64,000 nucleotides of DNA from Sorex araneus (taxonomy: Eukaryota; Chordata; Mammalia; Eulipotyphla; Soricidae), in the NCBI RefSeq assembly GCF_027595985.1, contig NC_073304.1, forward strand, positions 218,434,000 through 218,497,999. Reading direction: 5' to 3'. A model generated the notes under the pieces. That model did not search any database and was not told where the DNA came from. It saw only the letters and a list, made by a program, of their open reading frames with translations. Below are positions 22,100 through 33,528 of the stretch, piece after piece. Position numbers and translations under genes: made by a program. Position 1 is the first letter of the stretch. Each line of letters opens with the position of its first letter.

Positions 22100-22670
22100 T
22101 TCCCTTCAATCGTCATGAGTCATCGTTTCTGTGATTTCTTGCTCTTATTTCCTCAAGGAATGCTGTCACCTGATGTCCGCTTCCAGGTAGTACACCCTGT
22201 GGTCTCATTTGAAAATTTTATCATGTCAACTCTTGGTGATAATGATGCTGAAAGGCTCAGAGTTTTTTTTGCTTAAAGCATGAAGGTGCATTTTCGTTTC
22301 ATAACTCATGTCTTGTGAACAGGGATTTGAAGGTGAGCTAGTGAACTCTGACCTCAGGGGTAAAAGGTCTTATCAAGTTTTACCTCAGCCCCCATTGCAA
22401 ACAGTGATCCATTTTCTGGACTTTCTAAAGAGAAGCAATTAATTGTTTAAAAGAGGAAAATAAAGCTGTGGAAATTTTGTTCACTTCTATTTATTGAGAT
22501 ATACAGATTATATTTCTTTACCGAAATATAAATACTTTTGATTTAATGTATATATTTTAATGTGTATATACCATAAACTCATGATACCATCAGGGCAATA
22601 AAATAATAAGTATATCCACCACCCCCATATACTTTATTATGTTCCCTTTTTTTTGGTTCTCTTTCTCTCT
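22100..22670 (-). promoter_or_regulatory. Distal upstream region of the 179-aa KRTAP4-type gene
   Basis: Retains homology to block A (for example 'aatgctgtcacctgatgtcc' against 'aatgttgtcacctgatgtcc' at 5870). No gene. Confidence 0.5.
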
Positions 22671-22677
22671 CTGTAGA

Positions 22678-22842
22678 GGAGATTTGAGCCACACCCAGCA
22701 GTGCTCAAGGCTTACTTCTGGCTCTGAGATCAGGGATAACACCTGCCCAGGCTCAAGGGACCATATGAAATCCCAGGGATCGAATTGGGTTGGCTCCATG
22801 CTAGGCAAGTGGCTAGCCGAAGTACTATGGCTCTGGCCCCTG
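22678..22842 (-). mobile_element. Type B SINE
   Basis: Reverse-oriented: 'gagccacacccagcagtgctcaaggc' to 'tactatggctctggcccc'. Confidence 0.7.
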
Positions 22843-23049
22843 TCCTCTTGTTGATTTTTTTTCTGACAAAAAAGAAAATACACTACACTATATCCACATT
22901 AATAACAAGTTTTAAGTATACCAAATTTTACGTTAACTGTACATTTTTATTATTAAATAGATATCTAGAATTTATTCATACAGCTTGCTGTAATTTTATA
23001 CCCATTGAACAAACGCTATCCATTTTTTCCCATGACTGAAAACCACCGT

Positions 23050-23560
23050 TTTTCTCTACTTCTTTAAATCTATTTTAAATATTTTCTATAAGTGGAATTA
23101 GACAGCTTTGTTCCTAAGTGACTGAACTTTATTTGGCCTAATATCTTCTGGATTTATCCATGATATTGCAACGAGTTATTTTCCTCTTTCTTTTAAAAGC
23201 AGGACAATATTCTATGTATTTGCATATTTTCTTATCATTCTGTTACTGGACATTTGGTTATTTTCTTATCTTGGATATTGTAAATAATTCTTCAATAACA
23301 ACATAAATACAGATTTATATTTGAGAGTCATCCAAGTTTTTGGATATCTATACACAACTAGATATTGGATTTTAGGAGCATTCTATATTTAATATTTACG
23401 GAACCTTCATACTTTTTTCCATAGCAATGACACCGTTTTATATTCCCATCACAGAACATAAGTGTTCATTTCTCCACATCATCATTAACACTTCTTTATT
23501 TTATTATTGTTGGTGGTAACTATCCTTAAAAGTTTGAGAGGATGTCTCATTTTTCTCTGA
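23050..23560 (-). mobile_element. LINE-1 3' fragment, counterpart of 6850-7180
   Basis: Reverse-oriented LINE-1 3' sequence ('ggacatttggttattttcttatcttggatattgtaaataattc'). Same relative position as the fragment in block A. Confidence 0.6.
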
Positions 23561-23589
23561 TAACAATTATAAAAGCATAGTTTTGGCAC

Positions 23590-24960
23590 TTCTTAGAGAA
23601 AGTGGCTACAGAGAACTAGAAATTCCATCCAGCAGCAGAATCATAAGTTTCAGGTCAACTACTCTGGGCCGATTATCCTTCTAACTCCGACTTCCTGTCT
23701 TTTTGGTGTTTTGATAAAGCCCAGTGAGTTTCCTTTTTCCCAGGTTTACATGCTAACCTGAATTATACTGCCTAGTATCCTTGCCTTTAACTCATGTCCT
23801 ACTATCTATCACAGTTGAGTTGCTGGACTTTGAAAAGGCCTTTTCTTTTCTTCTTTTTTTCATTATTCAAGTTATTGATCAGATTTTAATCTTTTTGTTT
23901 TTATTTTCAAGAACAAAACAGAAGTTTCAGGACACACATATATACATAAATATGTATAACTAAATATACTAAATAATGTAAACTAAATATACTAAATAAT
24001 GTATTGGAATGCAGATTTCAATGATGCACACATGCCCAACAAATGACCAGTTGACTAATGTCGAAAAAAAAATGAGTGTAGTTTTGTTTCAGCAATTGAA
24101 CATATAGAGAATTCCCTTGAGGAATGCTCAATCCTGACTTAATCTTCTATCCCTCCCCTTGGGTGTCATTTTCAACATTAGGATGTTCTTGAGTAGCCAT
24201 TTGTGTTTGTAGTGTTCTTTCTAAGCTTTCTTAATTCAACCTAATTGAGTTTCCATAAGCTAAATCTATCAAAACATATAAAATATGAAGTTACAAAGTT
24301 GTGGGAGATTAAAATGTTGAAAGATCATAATCTCATGTGCTTTGGATTTGCTTGCATCAGAGACTAATTTACACTATGAAATGATTTCACTCAAATCGTT
24401 CAAAGAATGAAGAGGAGTTGTTTTCCATGATGATGCATGGTATCTGGGAAGGGTCTATATTTCTTAGATCCATCTAGTCGAAATCTTCATACTACAAGGT
24501 TACATTCACTCTAATTGCCTCTTCCTAGTTATAATATCATCAAAATGAGCCAGTTACAACTGGTATCAGGTAGAACAGGAGACTGAGAACTGCTGGTCTG
24601 AAAATAGTCACAAGGACAAGACCAAAGCACTTTGTCATAAAAAGGATACAAGCATTTTCACATGTTAGTCATCTCACCACAAACCCACACATATTTCCAG
24701 CCCCTTACTGTCATTAAATCAGGAGGCAAGCATTGACACATTCATCACAGTGGGGTACTTAAAAAAATGAGAAGATAAATGAAAAGGCATTCTAATCCTC
24801 TCTGAGCCTTCAGAACACTCAGCCTCTGAAAAGTGCTTGGAGTTCAGAGTTACATAAAAGAGTATAGGAAAATGTGGGAAAGTATTAACATTACTGGGAT
24901 GGTGCCATCAGGACCAGTGAGGACCAGATGAAACACAGTTGCCTTCATGATTAAGGAAGG
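23590..24960. repeat. Distal upstream segment of duplication block C
   Basis: Aligns with 7200-8180 and 8873-9480 of block A. Examples: 'agtggctacagagaactagaa' against 'agtaactacagggaaccagaa', and 'tactgtcattaaatcagg' against 'cagtcattaaacaatg'. No gene seen. Confidence 0.6.
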
Positions 24961-24967
24961 AAGGTTA

Positions 24968-25009
24968 GTGTGTGTGTGTGTGTTTGTGTGTGTGTGTTTG
25001 TGTGTGTGC
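24968..25009. repeat. (TG)n microsatellite with two TTTG interruptions
   Basis: GT run in the distal part of block C. Confidence 0.9.
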
Positions 25010-25534
25010 TAGTTTTGCAGAGAAATCTCAAAATCAAAGAGGGAAAATCAGATAAAATGATGGATGGTTTCTGCCCTATAAAAGTCATAGGTTCAGTAAA
25101 GCAAACACCATATGATGCTTCTACCCACCACCTCATCCCTATCTAGTTTCTATTCCTGCCCTGGCCCCAACTTCCAGCTTCACATAATTAAAAAAAAAAA
25201 AAACAGCAACTTGAGACTTGGGTTGGACTCTGCCTGGAGGTTGGGCTGATGTCTGAGCCTGCCTTGTATGCTCTGATAAACTCAGATGTAGCATGTTGTT
25301 GGAAATGCCCTAGTCTCTCCTTTACCACAGGAAAAGAAGAAACAGTTTATTCAGTTTTCAAGTTATCTAAGAAGCAAATACCATTGGAGAGCCTGCTCAC
25401 AAATTTTGAAACCAACTCTTAAGATTTCTAGAAGAGTTTATATTTTGGGAAAAGTATCATCTCTAAGCATTCCTGATGACTAGGACCAATTGAGGAAGAC
25501 CATTTTCACTTGGTTCTAGTTTTGTTATATCCTT

Positions 25535-25783
25535 GTATCACTGTCATCCCATTGTTCATTGATTTACTTGAGCGGGCACCAGTATCGTTTCTATTCCTCC
25601 CAGCCCTGAGATTTTAGCAGTCTCTCCTTACTCGTCTTTCCCAACGATTGGAAGCTCTTTCAGGGTCAGGGGAATGAGACCTATCATTACTGTTTTTGGC
25701 ATATTGAATACACCACGGGTAGCTTGCCAGGCTCTGCCTGTGCAGGCAGGATACTCTCGGTAGCTTGCCGGCCTCTCTGAGAG
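25535..25783 (-). mobile_element. Type A SINE interrupted by a microsatellite
   Basis: Reverse-oriented: 'tatcactgtcatcccattgttcattgattt' to 'tagcttgccggcctctctgagag'. The tRNA-like head is replaced by (TATG)n from 25784. Confidence 0.8.
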
Positions 25784-25834
25784 GTATGTATGTATGTATG
25801 TATGTATGTATGTATGTATGTATGTATGTATGTG
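25784..25834. repeat. (TATG)n microsatellite
   Basis: About 12 copies of the tetranucleotide abutting a truncated type A SINE. Confidence 0.9.
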
Positions 25835-26081
25835 TATATACATACATTACTCACTAGGATTTGTTGCCTACTATCTGAAGATGAAGTTCATTTGAGAACT
25901 TCATCAAATATGGTGTGGTAATTATGGAAAATGGGTAGGAAGTGTCTTATAATGTGTCACTTTCAGCCTGGAGCATTGTGTGGTGGAGATTGGCTCCCTG
26001 GGCTGGGTCCCTTAGGGTGAGGAGGATTCTCACCCGCCCCCCTCTGGGGTGCCCTGAGTGAAAACATCCTGGCACAGAGTC

Positions 26082-26083
<2 letters not shown>

Positions 26084-26116
<33 letters not shown>

Positions 26117-26147
26117 CATATATATACATATGCATATGTATATATAA
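26084..26147. repeat. (TA)n-rich microsatellite
   Basis: Pure TA run grading into 'tacatatatatacatatgcatatg'. It is preceded by GC-rich 'ccgcccccctctggggtg', which looks like a diverged retroposon. Confidence 0.85.
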
Positions 26148-26882
26148 TGGTTCTTTTTGCATTTTAAATGTTTCTTCACCATGGGCCTAAGAAATAAGAT
26201 TTTCCAGGTAACATTATACTTAGAACCTTAAATGAAGCACTGCTGAGGTTCAGCTTCAGGGCATCACTTGGAAAGCATTCCTTGAGCAGTATAGTCAATC
26301 CTACTGAAGGATGACAACAGAAAGATGGCCACCCACACTAGGAAGCCAGTGCAATGGGGCCACTACTTTCTTTTTTGAAAAAAATCTCCATGTGCTTTTT
26401 ATTTAAAAAATACCACTATTCATTGCACCTCATCCTCTTCCCTTTTGTAGTCTTAGCTCTGTTATCAAAGTCCACTGGTTTGTTTCCACACTTTTAACCC
26501 ATTCCTCTACTTGGTTTACTTATATTCTACATATAAGAAATCATCCAATTTCTCCACTCTCCCTTTGCTTTGTTTTGCTTTAAATAATCCCGTTGAGTTC
26601 CTTTCACATAATTGAAAATGACAAAATATCACCTTTTTTAAAAAATGCTATTTTCAAAAAGTATTCTATTCTTTCTACCTACCACTCCTTTTTGACCCAG
26701 TCACTGATCAGTGGTACTTAGGTTGTTTCCATATCTTTGGCTTTTGCGAATAGTACTCCAATAATATTGAAGTTTTATAGATCTTCAAGTTGATGATTTC
26801 ATATTCTTCAACAGACATGCAGAAGAGGGATTGCTGAGCCATCGGGAATCCTGTTTGTAGGTTCATTTTGCTGTTGTTATTT

Positions 26883-27048
26883 TTGGAATCGGGGTCACAT
26901 TCAGTAGTGCTCAGGGCTAACTGCTGTCTCTGCGCTCAATGATCATTCCTGATAGTATTTGGGGGATCATATGCAGTGCCAGGGATTAAACCCAGCCTGT
27001 CTGCATGCAATACAAGCACCCTATCTGCTCTACTATTTCCATTCCCTA
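26883..27048 (-). mobile_element. Type B SINE inside the old LINE-1
   Basis: Reverse-oriented: 'ggggtcacattcagtagtgctcaggg' to 'ctgctctactatttccattcc'. Confidence 0.7.
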
Positions 27049-27504
27049 CTCCCCTAATCCCTACTCTTATTTTTTTGGGGGGGGGAGGGGTTTGAGAAAT
27101 ATCTACATCGTTTTTGCAAAATGGTTGCAACAGTTTGCATTTCCACCACAGTGCACAAGAATTCATCTTTCTCAACACACTCTCCAGCACATGTAATCTC
27201 TTAGATGTAAGCAGATCTCACAAACATGAAATCTCTCAGTGTGGTTTTGATTTGTACTTCCGTAGTAACAGTGATTATGGGCATCTTGTCATGTGCTTTA
27301 TTGTTCATCAGTATATCCTTTTAGAAATGTCTTTTTAGATCTTTTGCTAATTTAAAATTTAATTGTTTATTTATTTAATACTTTTAGTTGGGGAATGGTC
27401 TGGCTCTTTTTTAACCAAGGATAATAAATCATTGTTGATTTATGATGCCCAGTTATTTCTCCTATTTACTATAGGTTATCTTTTATTTCTGCTGGTAATT
27501 GTGT

Positions 27505-27660
27505 TTGCTCCAAGAGTATCCCGCCCACATGGCAGAGCCTGGCAAGCTACCCGTGGCGTATTCGATATGCCAAAAACAGTAACAACAAGTCTCACAATGG
27601 AGACGTTACTGGTGCCCACTCAAGCAAATAGATGAACAGGAGGACAGTGACAGTGACAAT
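27505..27660 (+). mobile_element. Type A SINE, 5'-truncated, inside the old LINE-1
   Basis: 'agagtatcccgcccacatggcagagcctggc' to 'gacagtgacagtgaca'. Confidence 0.8.
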
Positions 27661-28308
27661 TGTTTTTGCTGTGTAGAAGGGTTTTTATCTTGGTAGTCTC
27701 AGGGGGAGGGGTGGAGGAAGAGAAAGAAAGAGAAAGAGAGAGATTAATATAGATATCTTTATATTTAATTTTCCTTGCTGTTGAGAAGTCCCCAAAGGCA
27801 TCATTAATGGTTGAAAGATGAAGCTCACTGTAGGATTACATAGCCTCAGGTAGTTTAGGTTTATTGCGTTACTCCGGTTACAGTGCTCCCATTCCTCTGT
27901 GTTTATTTGTCGTTTCTTTCTTAGTGTTCTGTTGACTTGTAAATATTGTTTTTCTCTTCTCCTTGAGTCCTTTGCAAAGTTTATTCAGAGCCATGTCCTT
28001 TTTGTATGGACATAGGAAGACTTAGCAAATGCTATGCTTTTGTAACCTGGGAATCATTTGACTCTACATGATATTTTCCTCCTGGGCATATGTTCTCTCA
28101 GCTAAGCCCTTACTTCCTAGCACCCCCAAAAGCAGGGTCCCGACGAGGAACGAGACGGACCCAGGGCAAGTGGTGAGTTGTGTGCTACCCTGGCATCGAG
28201 ATGGGCCTGGCCAAAGTGCCTAATGCTTAACTATAAGTTAAGAGCTTGATCATGGACAAATGCTGTCATGATCCAAACAATGATAACTAGATTTGGACCC
28301 TGCTAGGG

Positions 28309-28830
28309 TGTTAGGGTGGAGCAGATCTCTGCCCACGGGAGGCGCGGAGAAACAGGCCGAGACAACTCTTCCTTCAACAGCAAGGGGATTTATTCAGACC
28401 AGCATGCTCGGGCTCTCACTCAGCTCTCACTCCTAGGCAGAGCAGGGTTTGAAAGAGAAAGAGACCGCGCATACAGAGTTCAGGTACTTTTTATACACCT
28501 TAGTAAACAGAGTTACTTTGATCAATATCCTCATTTTTCATGGTCAAGGGGGGTCATTGATATCCTTCCTGGAACATTACCAGGGGTCCAGGCAGTTTCA
28601 TTTCCTGAAACAGGTCTTTGTTTGTTACAGAAAGCAATCAAGCAGGTTAGCAAAACATTAACCCTATCCTTTGTTGCTACAGGGCCCAAACCGCTCAAGG
28701 GTGAGGAATGATTAATCTGGCCTGAGTGCTGTTGTCTGAGCCTGTGGCAAGATGTTGCCAGGAGAGCTGCCTTGCAAGCCTCAATGTATCTCTTGCTATG
28801 TCCATACAAAAATAACTAGTATTAAGATGT
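28309..28830 (-). mobile_element. ERV-type solo LTR
   Basis: On the minus strand a U3-like part leads to TATAAAAAG (28489-28495), then CT-rich sequence, 'gcatgctggtctgaataaat' with AATAAA at 28389-28394, and a U5-like end 'gttgtctcggcctgtttctccgcg' near the CA terminus at about 28309. No internal viral genes are next to it. The right boundary is approximate. Confidence 0.6.
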
Positions 28831-28839
28831 TATTGAGTG

Positions 28840-29230
28840 CAAAGACTAAGGAAAGGAGAAAAACACCTTTAAGAGTCAGGAAGGGCTTTGGAATGCCAGG
28901 CCCTCAGGAAGGGCTTTCTTATGATGATTTTGCTACCTGGCTATGTGTAGCTTAGGGGCAAGCGGGGAGAGAAAGAGGAAGGAGAAAGACAAGAGAATCC
29001 AGAGAGGCTGCAGTAGATCCAGAGAGAGGACAGAGCTGGGAGTGCAGGAGAGGAGAAAAATGGAAGATTGAATAAACGGTAGCTAATCAGCAACCAGCTT
29101 GGTCCTCGTTCTTCCTTTGCCTGTCCTTGGCCAATAGCCGTCCTGATCCAGCCCATACACAGCAGTTCCAGAGCACCGAACGCAGGCAGTGAGACAGAGC
29201 CACCCGGAGAGCCTGCAAGTGCACAGGCCT
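28840..29230 (+). mobile_element. Possible second LTR fragment, plus-oriented
   Basis: AG-rich sequence followed by 'gaagattgaataaacggtagc' (AATAAA) and 'ttcttcctttgcctgtccttggcc' resembles an R-U5 end. No clear TG...CA ends or duplication seen, so this is tentative. Confidence 0.35.
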
Positions 29231-29557
29231 CTCGGCGTGCTTTAGTATTTTACAGCTCACCAACTATGTTTGTGCTCTTATTTTTATGGCCTTGGGACTT
29301 ATACCTAAGTCTTAAATGAAAAAGATCCAGTTTCATTCTTTAGTATGTGGCAGTTCAGTGTTTCCAGCACCAGTTCTTAAAGAAACGTTTCTTTCTTTAA
29401 TGTATGGTCTTGGCTCCTTTCTCACAGATTTGATGTCGGTAGGTATGTGTTATCAGTGTGAATTTATTTCTGAACTCTAGATTCCACTCCATTTATCCAC
29501 GTATCTACTTTTATTCCTGTATCTTATTTTAATTTTGTTGTTATTTGTCATTCACAA

Positions 29558-29803
29558 TATCACTGTCATCCAGTTGCTTATCAATTTGCTCGAGCGAGCA
29601 TCAGTAACGTCTCCATTGGGAGACTTGTTGTTACTGTTTTTGGCATATGGAATACGCCGTGGGTAGCTTGCCAGGCTCTGCCGTGTGGGCAAGATACTCT
29701 CAGTAGCTTGCCAGGGTCTCCAAGAGGGACAGAGGAATCGAATCCTGGCTTGCTGCGCGCATGGCAAACGTCCTTCCATGCTGTGCTATTGCTCCTGTCC
29801 ATT
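29558..29803 (-). mobile_element. Type A SINE inside the old LINE-1
   Basis: Reverse-oriented: 'atcactgtcatccagttgcttatc' to 'tgctgtgctattgctcctgtcc'. Confidence 0.85.
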
Positions 29804-30228
29804 ACTTCAATATAATTTGAAGTCAGCTAAGATGATATCTTTATTATCCTTCTTTTATCTCAAGATTCATGCTTTAGCTGTTTGATATTTTTTGTAGATT
29901 TATATAAATTTTAGTGTTTTTATTCTATTTTCTTAAAAAAAAACTTTGGAATTTGGATAGGGGTTGCACTGAACCTATTTACTGATTTGTGAATGACAAC
30001 CATTTCCCCCCAGTTTTAACTAAGGTAATGTGGTTTACAAGAGTTTTTATATTACTGCTTTAATTTTGCTTTAATTTTCCTCTCCTACCTGCAGAATGCC
30101 AGTTATTCTCCACCACTGTCCCAGGTCCCTTGCCCTCCTATGCCTTTCACAGCCTCAGTTCATCATTCTGTCAGCAATATTTTAGAGTTTGTTTCCACTG
30201 AAGTCTGTTTATTCCCTTGTTTGGTTTA

Positions 30229-30490
30229 TTGGACTGGAGCGATAGCACAGCGGGTAGGGCGTTTGCCTTGCATGTGGCTGACCTGGGTTTGATTCCTCCA
30301 TCCCTCTCGGAGAGCCTGGCAAGCTATCAAGAGTATCCTGTCCACACAGCAGAGACTGGCAAGCTACCTGTGGCATATTCGATCGATATGCCAAAAACAG
30401 TAACAACATGTCTCACAATGGAGACGTTACTGGTGCCCGCTGGTTCAGCAAATCGATGAACAATGGGACTGCAGTGCAGTTGCAGTGCAG
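30229..30490 (+). mobile_element. Type A SINE inside the old LINE-1
   Basis: Head 'ggactggagcgatagcacagcgggtagggcg', B-box-like 'gggtttgattcc', end 'caatgggactgcagtgcag'. Full length. Confidence 0.88.
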
Positions 30491-30564
30491 TATTCCACAC
30501 ATGAGGACGATCAATTCTTCACACTTATGTACATGGAATACTGTTTCATCAAAGTTTTTTTGAC

Positions 30565-30716
30565 TCCCTGTGATGCCCAGGGCTTACTCCTGGCTCCTCA
30601 CTCAGAGAACACTCCTGGGGGTGCTCAGGGTACATCTGCAGTGCCGGGAATTCAATGAACACAGGTCAACTGCACAGGACAAAGACCTTACCCACTGTAC
30701 TATCTCTCAGGTCCTA
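30565..30716 (-). mobile_element. Type B SINE inside the old LINE-1
   Basis: Reverse-oriented: 'tgatgcccagggcttactcctggctcctcactcag' to 'gtactatctctcagg'. Confidence 0.7.
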
Positions 30717-31011
30717 TATTGTCTATATTTTTAAACAATACATTTTAATTTTCCTAGTAGAGGTCTTTCACTTTGTTAATTCATTCCTATATATTTAATT
30801 CTCTTTAATAAGCCTGTGAATGGGATGATTTTTCTCAATTTTTCTTCTAGCTCATTGTCTATGCAGAATATGCAATAAATTTTTGTATGTTGATTTTGTA
30901 GCTTACTACTTTACAGTATTCATTTTCTGTTTCTAATAGATTTTTAGTGAAGATTTTTAGAGATTTCTATGCTTAATATCATGTCATCCACAAATAGTGA
31001 TTTGCTGAACC

Positions 31012-31075
31012 AGGGGGCACCAGTAATGTCTCCATTGTGAGACATGTTGTTACTGTTTTTGGCATATTGATCTAT
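31012..31075 (-). mobile_element. Type A SINE fragment
   Basis: Short piece 'gaaccagggggcaccagtaatg...tgttactgtttttggcatattga' within LINE-1 sequence. Confidence 0.7.
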
Positions 31076-31456
31076 TCCAGTCTGAATTCTATTTATTTGT
31101 TGTTGCTCACTTGTTCTCATTAGGACCGCTAATACAAAATTAAATACAAATGATAATAGTAGACGACCCTCTCTTTCCCTAATTTTAAAGAAAAGCCATC
31201 AGATCTTTCACATTGGGTATAATATTAACTATGGTTTTGTAATATATGGTAGTTATTACATAAAGGTGCATTCCATTAATGGATTTTCTTTGCATGTGTT
31301 TGTGTTCATATGATTTTTTCTTTTTGTTTATATGCTATGTGATAGATTAATTGTTTAGTGTATATTGAATCATCCATGTAATTCTGAAATAAATCTTAAT
31401 CTGCTGTGGTGTATGGATCCTTCTAATATATGTTGAATTCAGTTTGCTAAGTATTT

Positions 31457-32005
31457 AGCAAATACTCCACTACCCAGCCACTGCCGTGCTCCAGGTCACT
31501 TTCTGGACACTCGGACCAAACCTCACGCATGAGTGAAGCCCACAGAGCCAGGTAAAGCACAACTTTGTGACCTTGTACTCCAGACTCAACGTGACCCGGA
31601 AACTCCTACAATCTCCGGCTCCCCGCACCAGGGATCAAACCCATACGCCCCACCCTACTGGAGCCAGATAAATACCTCACAAGCAGACCTCCACTACCTC
31701 CACTCCCCAGCCACTGCCACGCTCCAGGCAGCTTTCCGGACCTTGCAGCCATGAAGCGTAGCATAGGACACTTAATACCCATTTTCCATAATTTTCGCAC
31801 CATATTTGATGGGTTTCAAACATGGTATGAACCATGGGAACACCTGTAAGGGCCATTGGAGGCCGCCCTAAAAGTCTCCATCCCTCTCGGAGAGCCCGGC
31901 AAGCTACCAAGAGTATCCCACCCGCATGGCAGAGCCTGGCAAGCTACCGTGGCATATTCAATATGCCAAAAACAGTAACAACAATAGACTTCATTTGCCT
32001 GACAC
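31457..32005 (+). mobile_element. Second composite retroposon, inserted in the old LINE-1
   Basis: Head with two related copies of 'ctccactaccCAGCCACTGCC..GCTCCAGG' at about 31466 and 31690, then a type A SINE body from 31875 ('catccctctcggagagcccgg') to about 31995. LINE-1 sequence resumes on both sides; flanking similarity is agtattt against gtatttta. Confidence 0.6.
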
Positions 32006-32804
32006 CGAACGTATTTTATTGAGTTATCTGCTTCTGTGTTTGTCAGTGATTGTTTTGTAAATTTATTTTTTATGATATCATTTTTTAATTTTTGTGTTAG
32101 TCATGTTGGTCTCATAAAATGTGTCTGAAAGTCTCCCAGGATTTGTTTATAACTGAGAGAGAAAGAGAGAATTGCCTAGAAGAAGTATAGGCATATGGTT
32201 GGAAATTGCTCCTGACATTTTCTAGCATTTCAACAATTTATAATGAATTTTACTTGAGTTTGTTTTAATTTGACTAATGGAGTAGTATCTCCTTCCTTTC
32301 TTTTTCTTTCTGTTGTTGTTCAATTGTTCTAAGTCCGCTAATACAAAATTAAATAGGAGATAATGGTAGACAACCTTCTCTTTTCCTGATTTTAGAGGAA
32401 AGCTATTCCTTTAGGTTTTCCTTTAAAGAAACTATACTAGCTGTCCTTTATATTTTATTTACAATCCTTCCTTCCCATGGGAGTTTAAACTGCCACTTTT
32501 ATTCTGTACCTGATCTGGTTGGGTTCAGGATAAAAGTGATATATGACATTTATTTCCGTATGATAATGATGTATAACCAACTAGATACATGGTTATTTTG
32601 ATATTTTTGTCAATGAAAAGAAATTCCAGGTGAGGAGAGTTGAAATACTATGTTTGAAATCTGACTTAACTCTGATTGTCAAATCATGAACTATTCTCTG
32701 TACTGACTTGTCTCTACTTATTAAATCAATTCATAGGTAAGTCAATTCATAGATAATAGTTATAAGGTCTCTTTTGACACCATATCCATTTTACTTGTTT
32801 ATTT

Positions 32805-32962
32805 TAATTTTGAGCCACACTTAATAGTGCGCAGGGATTCTCCTGATTCTGCTCAGGAATCACTCTTGGTGAGACTCAGGGAACCATAAGTAGTACCAGG
32901 ATAGAACCCCGATCAGGTACATACAAAGCGAGTGGCTTATCCTCTGTATGATATCTCTAGAT
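32805..32962 (-). mobile_element. Type B SINE
   Basis: Reverse-oriented: 'gagccacacttaatagtgcgcaggg' to 'tgatatctctagattcc'. Confidence 0.65.
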
Positions 32963-33237
32963 TCCATCAGAGCTATTTTAATCTAATTGTTCTCATATTA
33001 GGTATGCTAAGTTCAAAGGTGCCTCCATTACAATATTTCCTCATGTCTGGAATAAAACAACAGTCTTCCTAATATAAGACAAATTTTAGTAGTGAGTGTA
33101 AATTGATTTTTCTATTATAGACTCATGAGAACAGGCACTCCTGTGTTATGCAGAAAAGATATCCTTAGGTACTGAACATTTCATTAATAAAAAGTAATGA
33201 GATAAAAGCAATTTGATGCTTTTGAGGGTTAAATGCT

Positions 33238-33243
33238 TTTATT
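33238..33243 (-). terminator. poly(A) signal AATAAA of the 263-aa KRTAP4-type gene
   Basis: AATAAA on the minus strand about 285 nt past the stop. Confidence 0.65.
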
Positions 33244-33528
33244 GGAGGACATCAAACAATTCCATACAAAATGGATTACATGGAAAAACATTCCAAAGAA
33301 AAATCGAGATAGGAAACATGTGAAGGCATCTATTTCAAATTAGAATTAAGAACAATCTGATGCAGAATCTGACTGTAAATTATGATTTACTAGTCATAGA
33401 CTTCCGCACATAAATATAAATTAGAAGTTTTCTTGTTAGTTAATCACAAAGTGTTTTAGTTGAATCAGATGTTCTCTATCTGGACCGAAGAATTGGCAGG
33501 GGAATTTCCTGGATCCAGAATAGGACAT

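Larger units (their letters stand above)
26390..32450 (-). mobile_element. Old LINE-1, nearly full length, interrupted by younger insertions
   Basis: Successive minus-strand LINE-1 landmarks run in order. The 3' region is near 26690-26860, 'tttgatttgtacttccgtagtaacagtgat' at 27240, 'tatggtcttggctcctttctcacagattt' at 29400, 'tggataggggttgcactgaacc' at 29955, the 30720-31000 section, 'gtttgctaagtatttagc' at 31442, and 'ggtctcataaaatgtg' at 32108. Insertions split it: type B at 26885, type A at 27500, an ERV-type LTR at 28309, and SINEs or composite retroposons at 29560, 30230, 30565 and 31457. The ORFs are destroyed. Confidence 0.7.

Noticed and set aside
28316-28711. 131-aa plus-strand open frame
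   Set aside because: Lies antisense inside the ERV-type LTR.
30229-30300. tRNA-like head with box A/B-like words
   Set aside because: Part of a type A SINE present many times in the window, not a functional tRNA gene.
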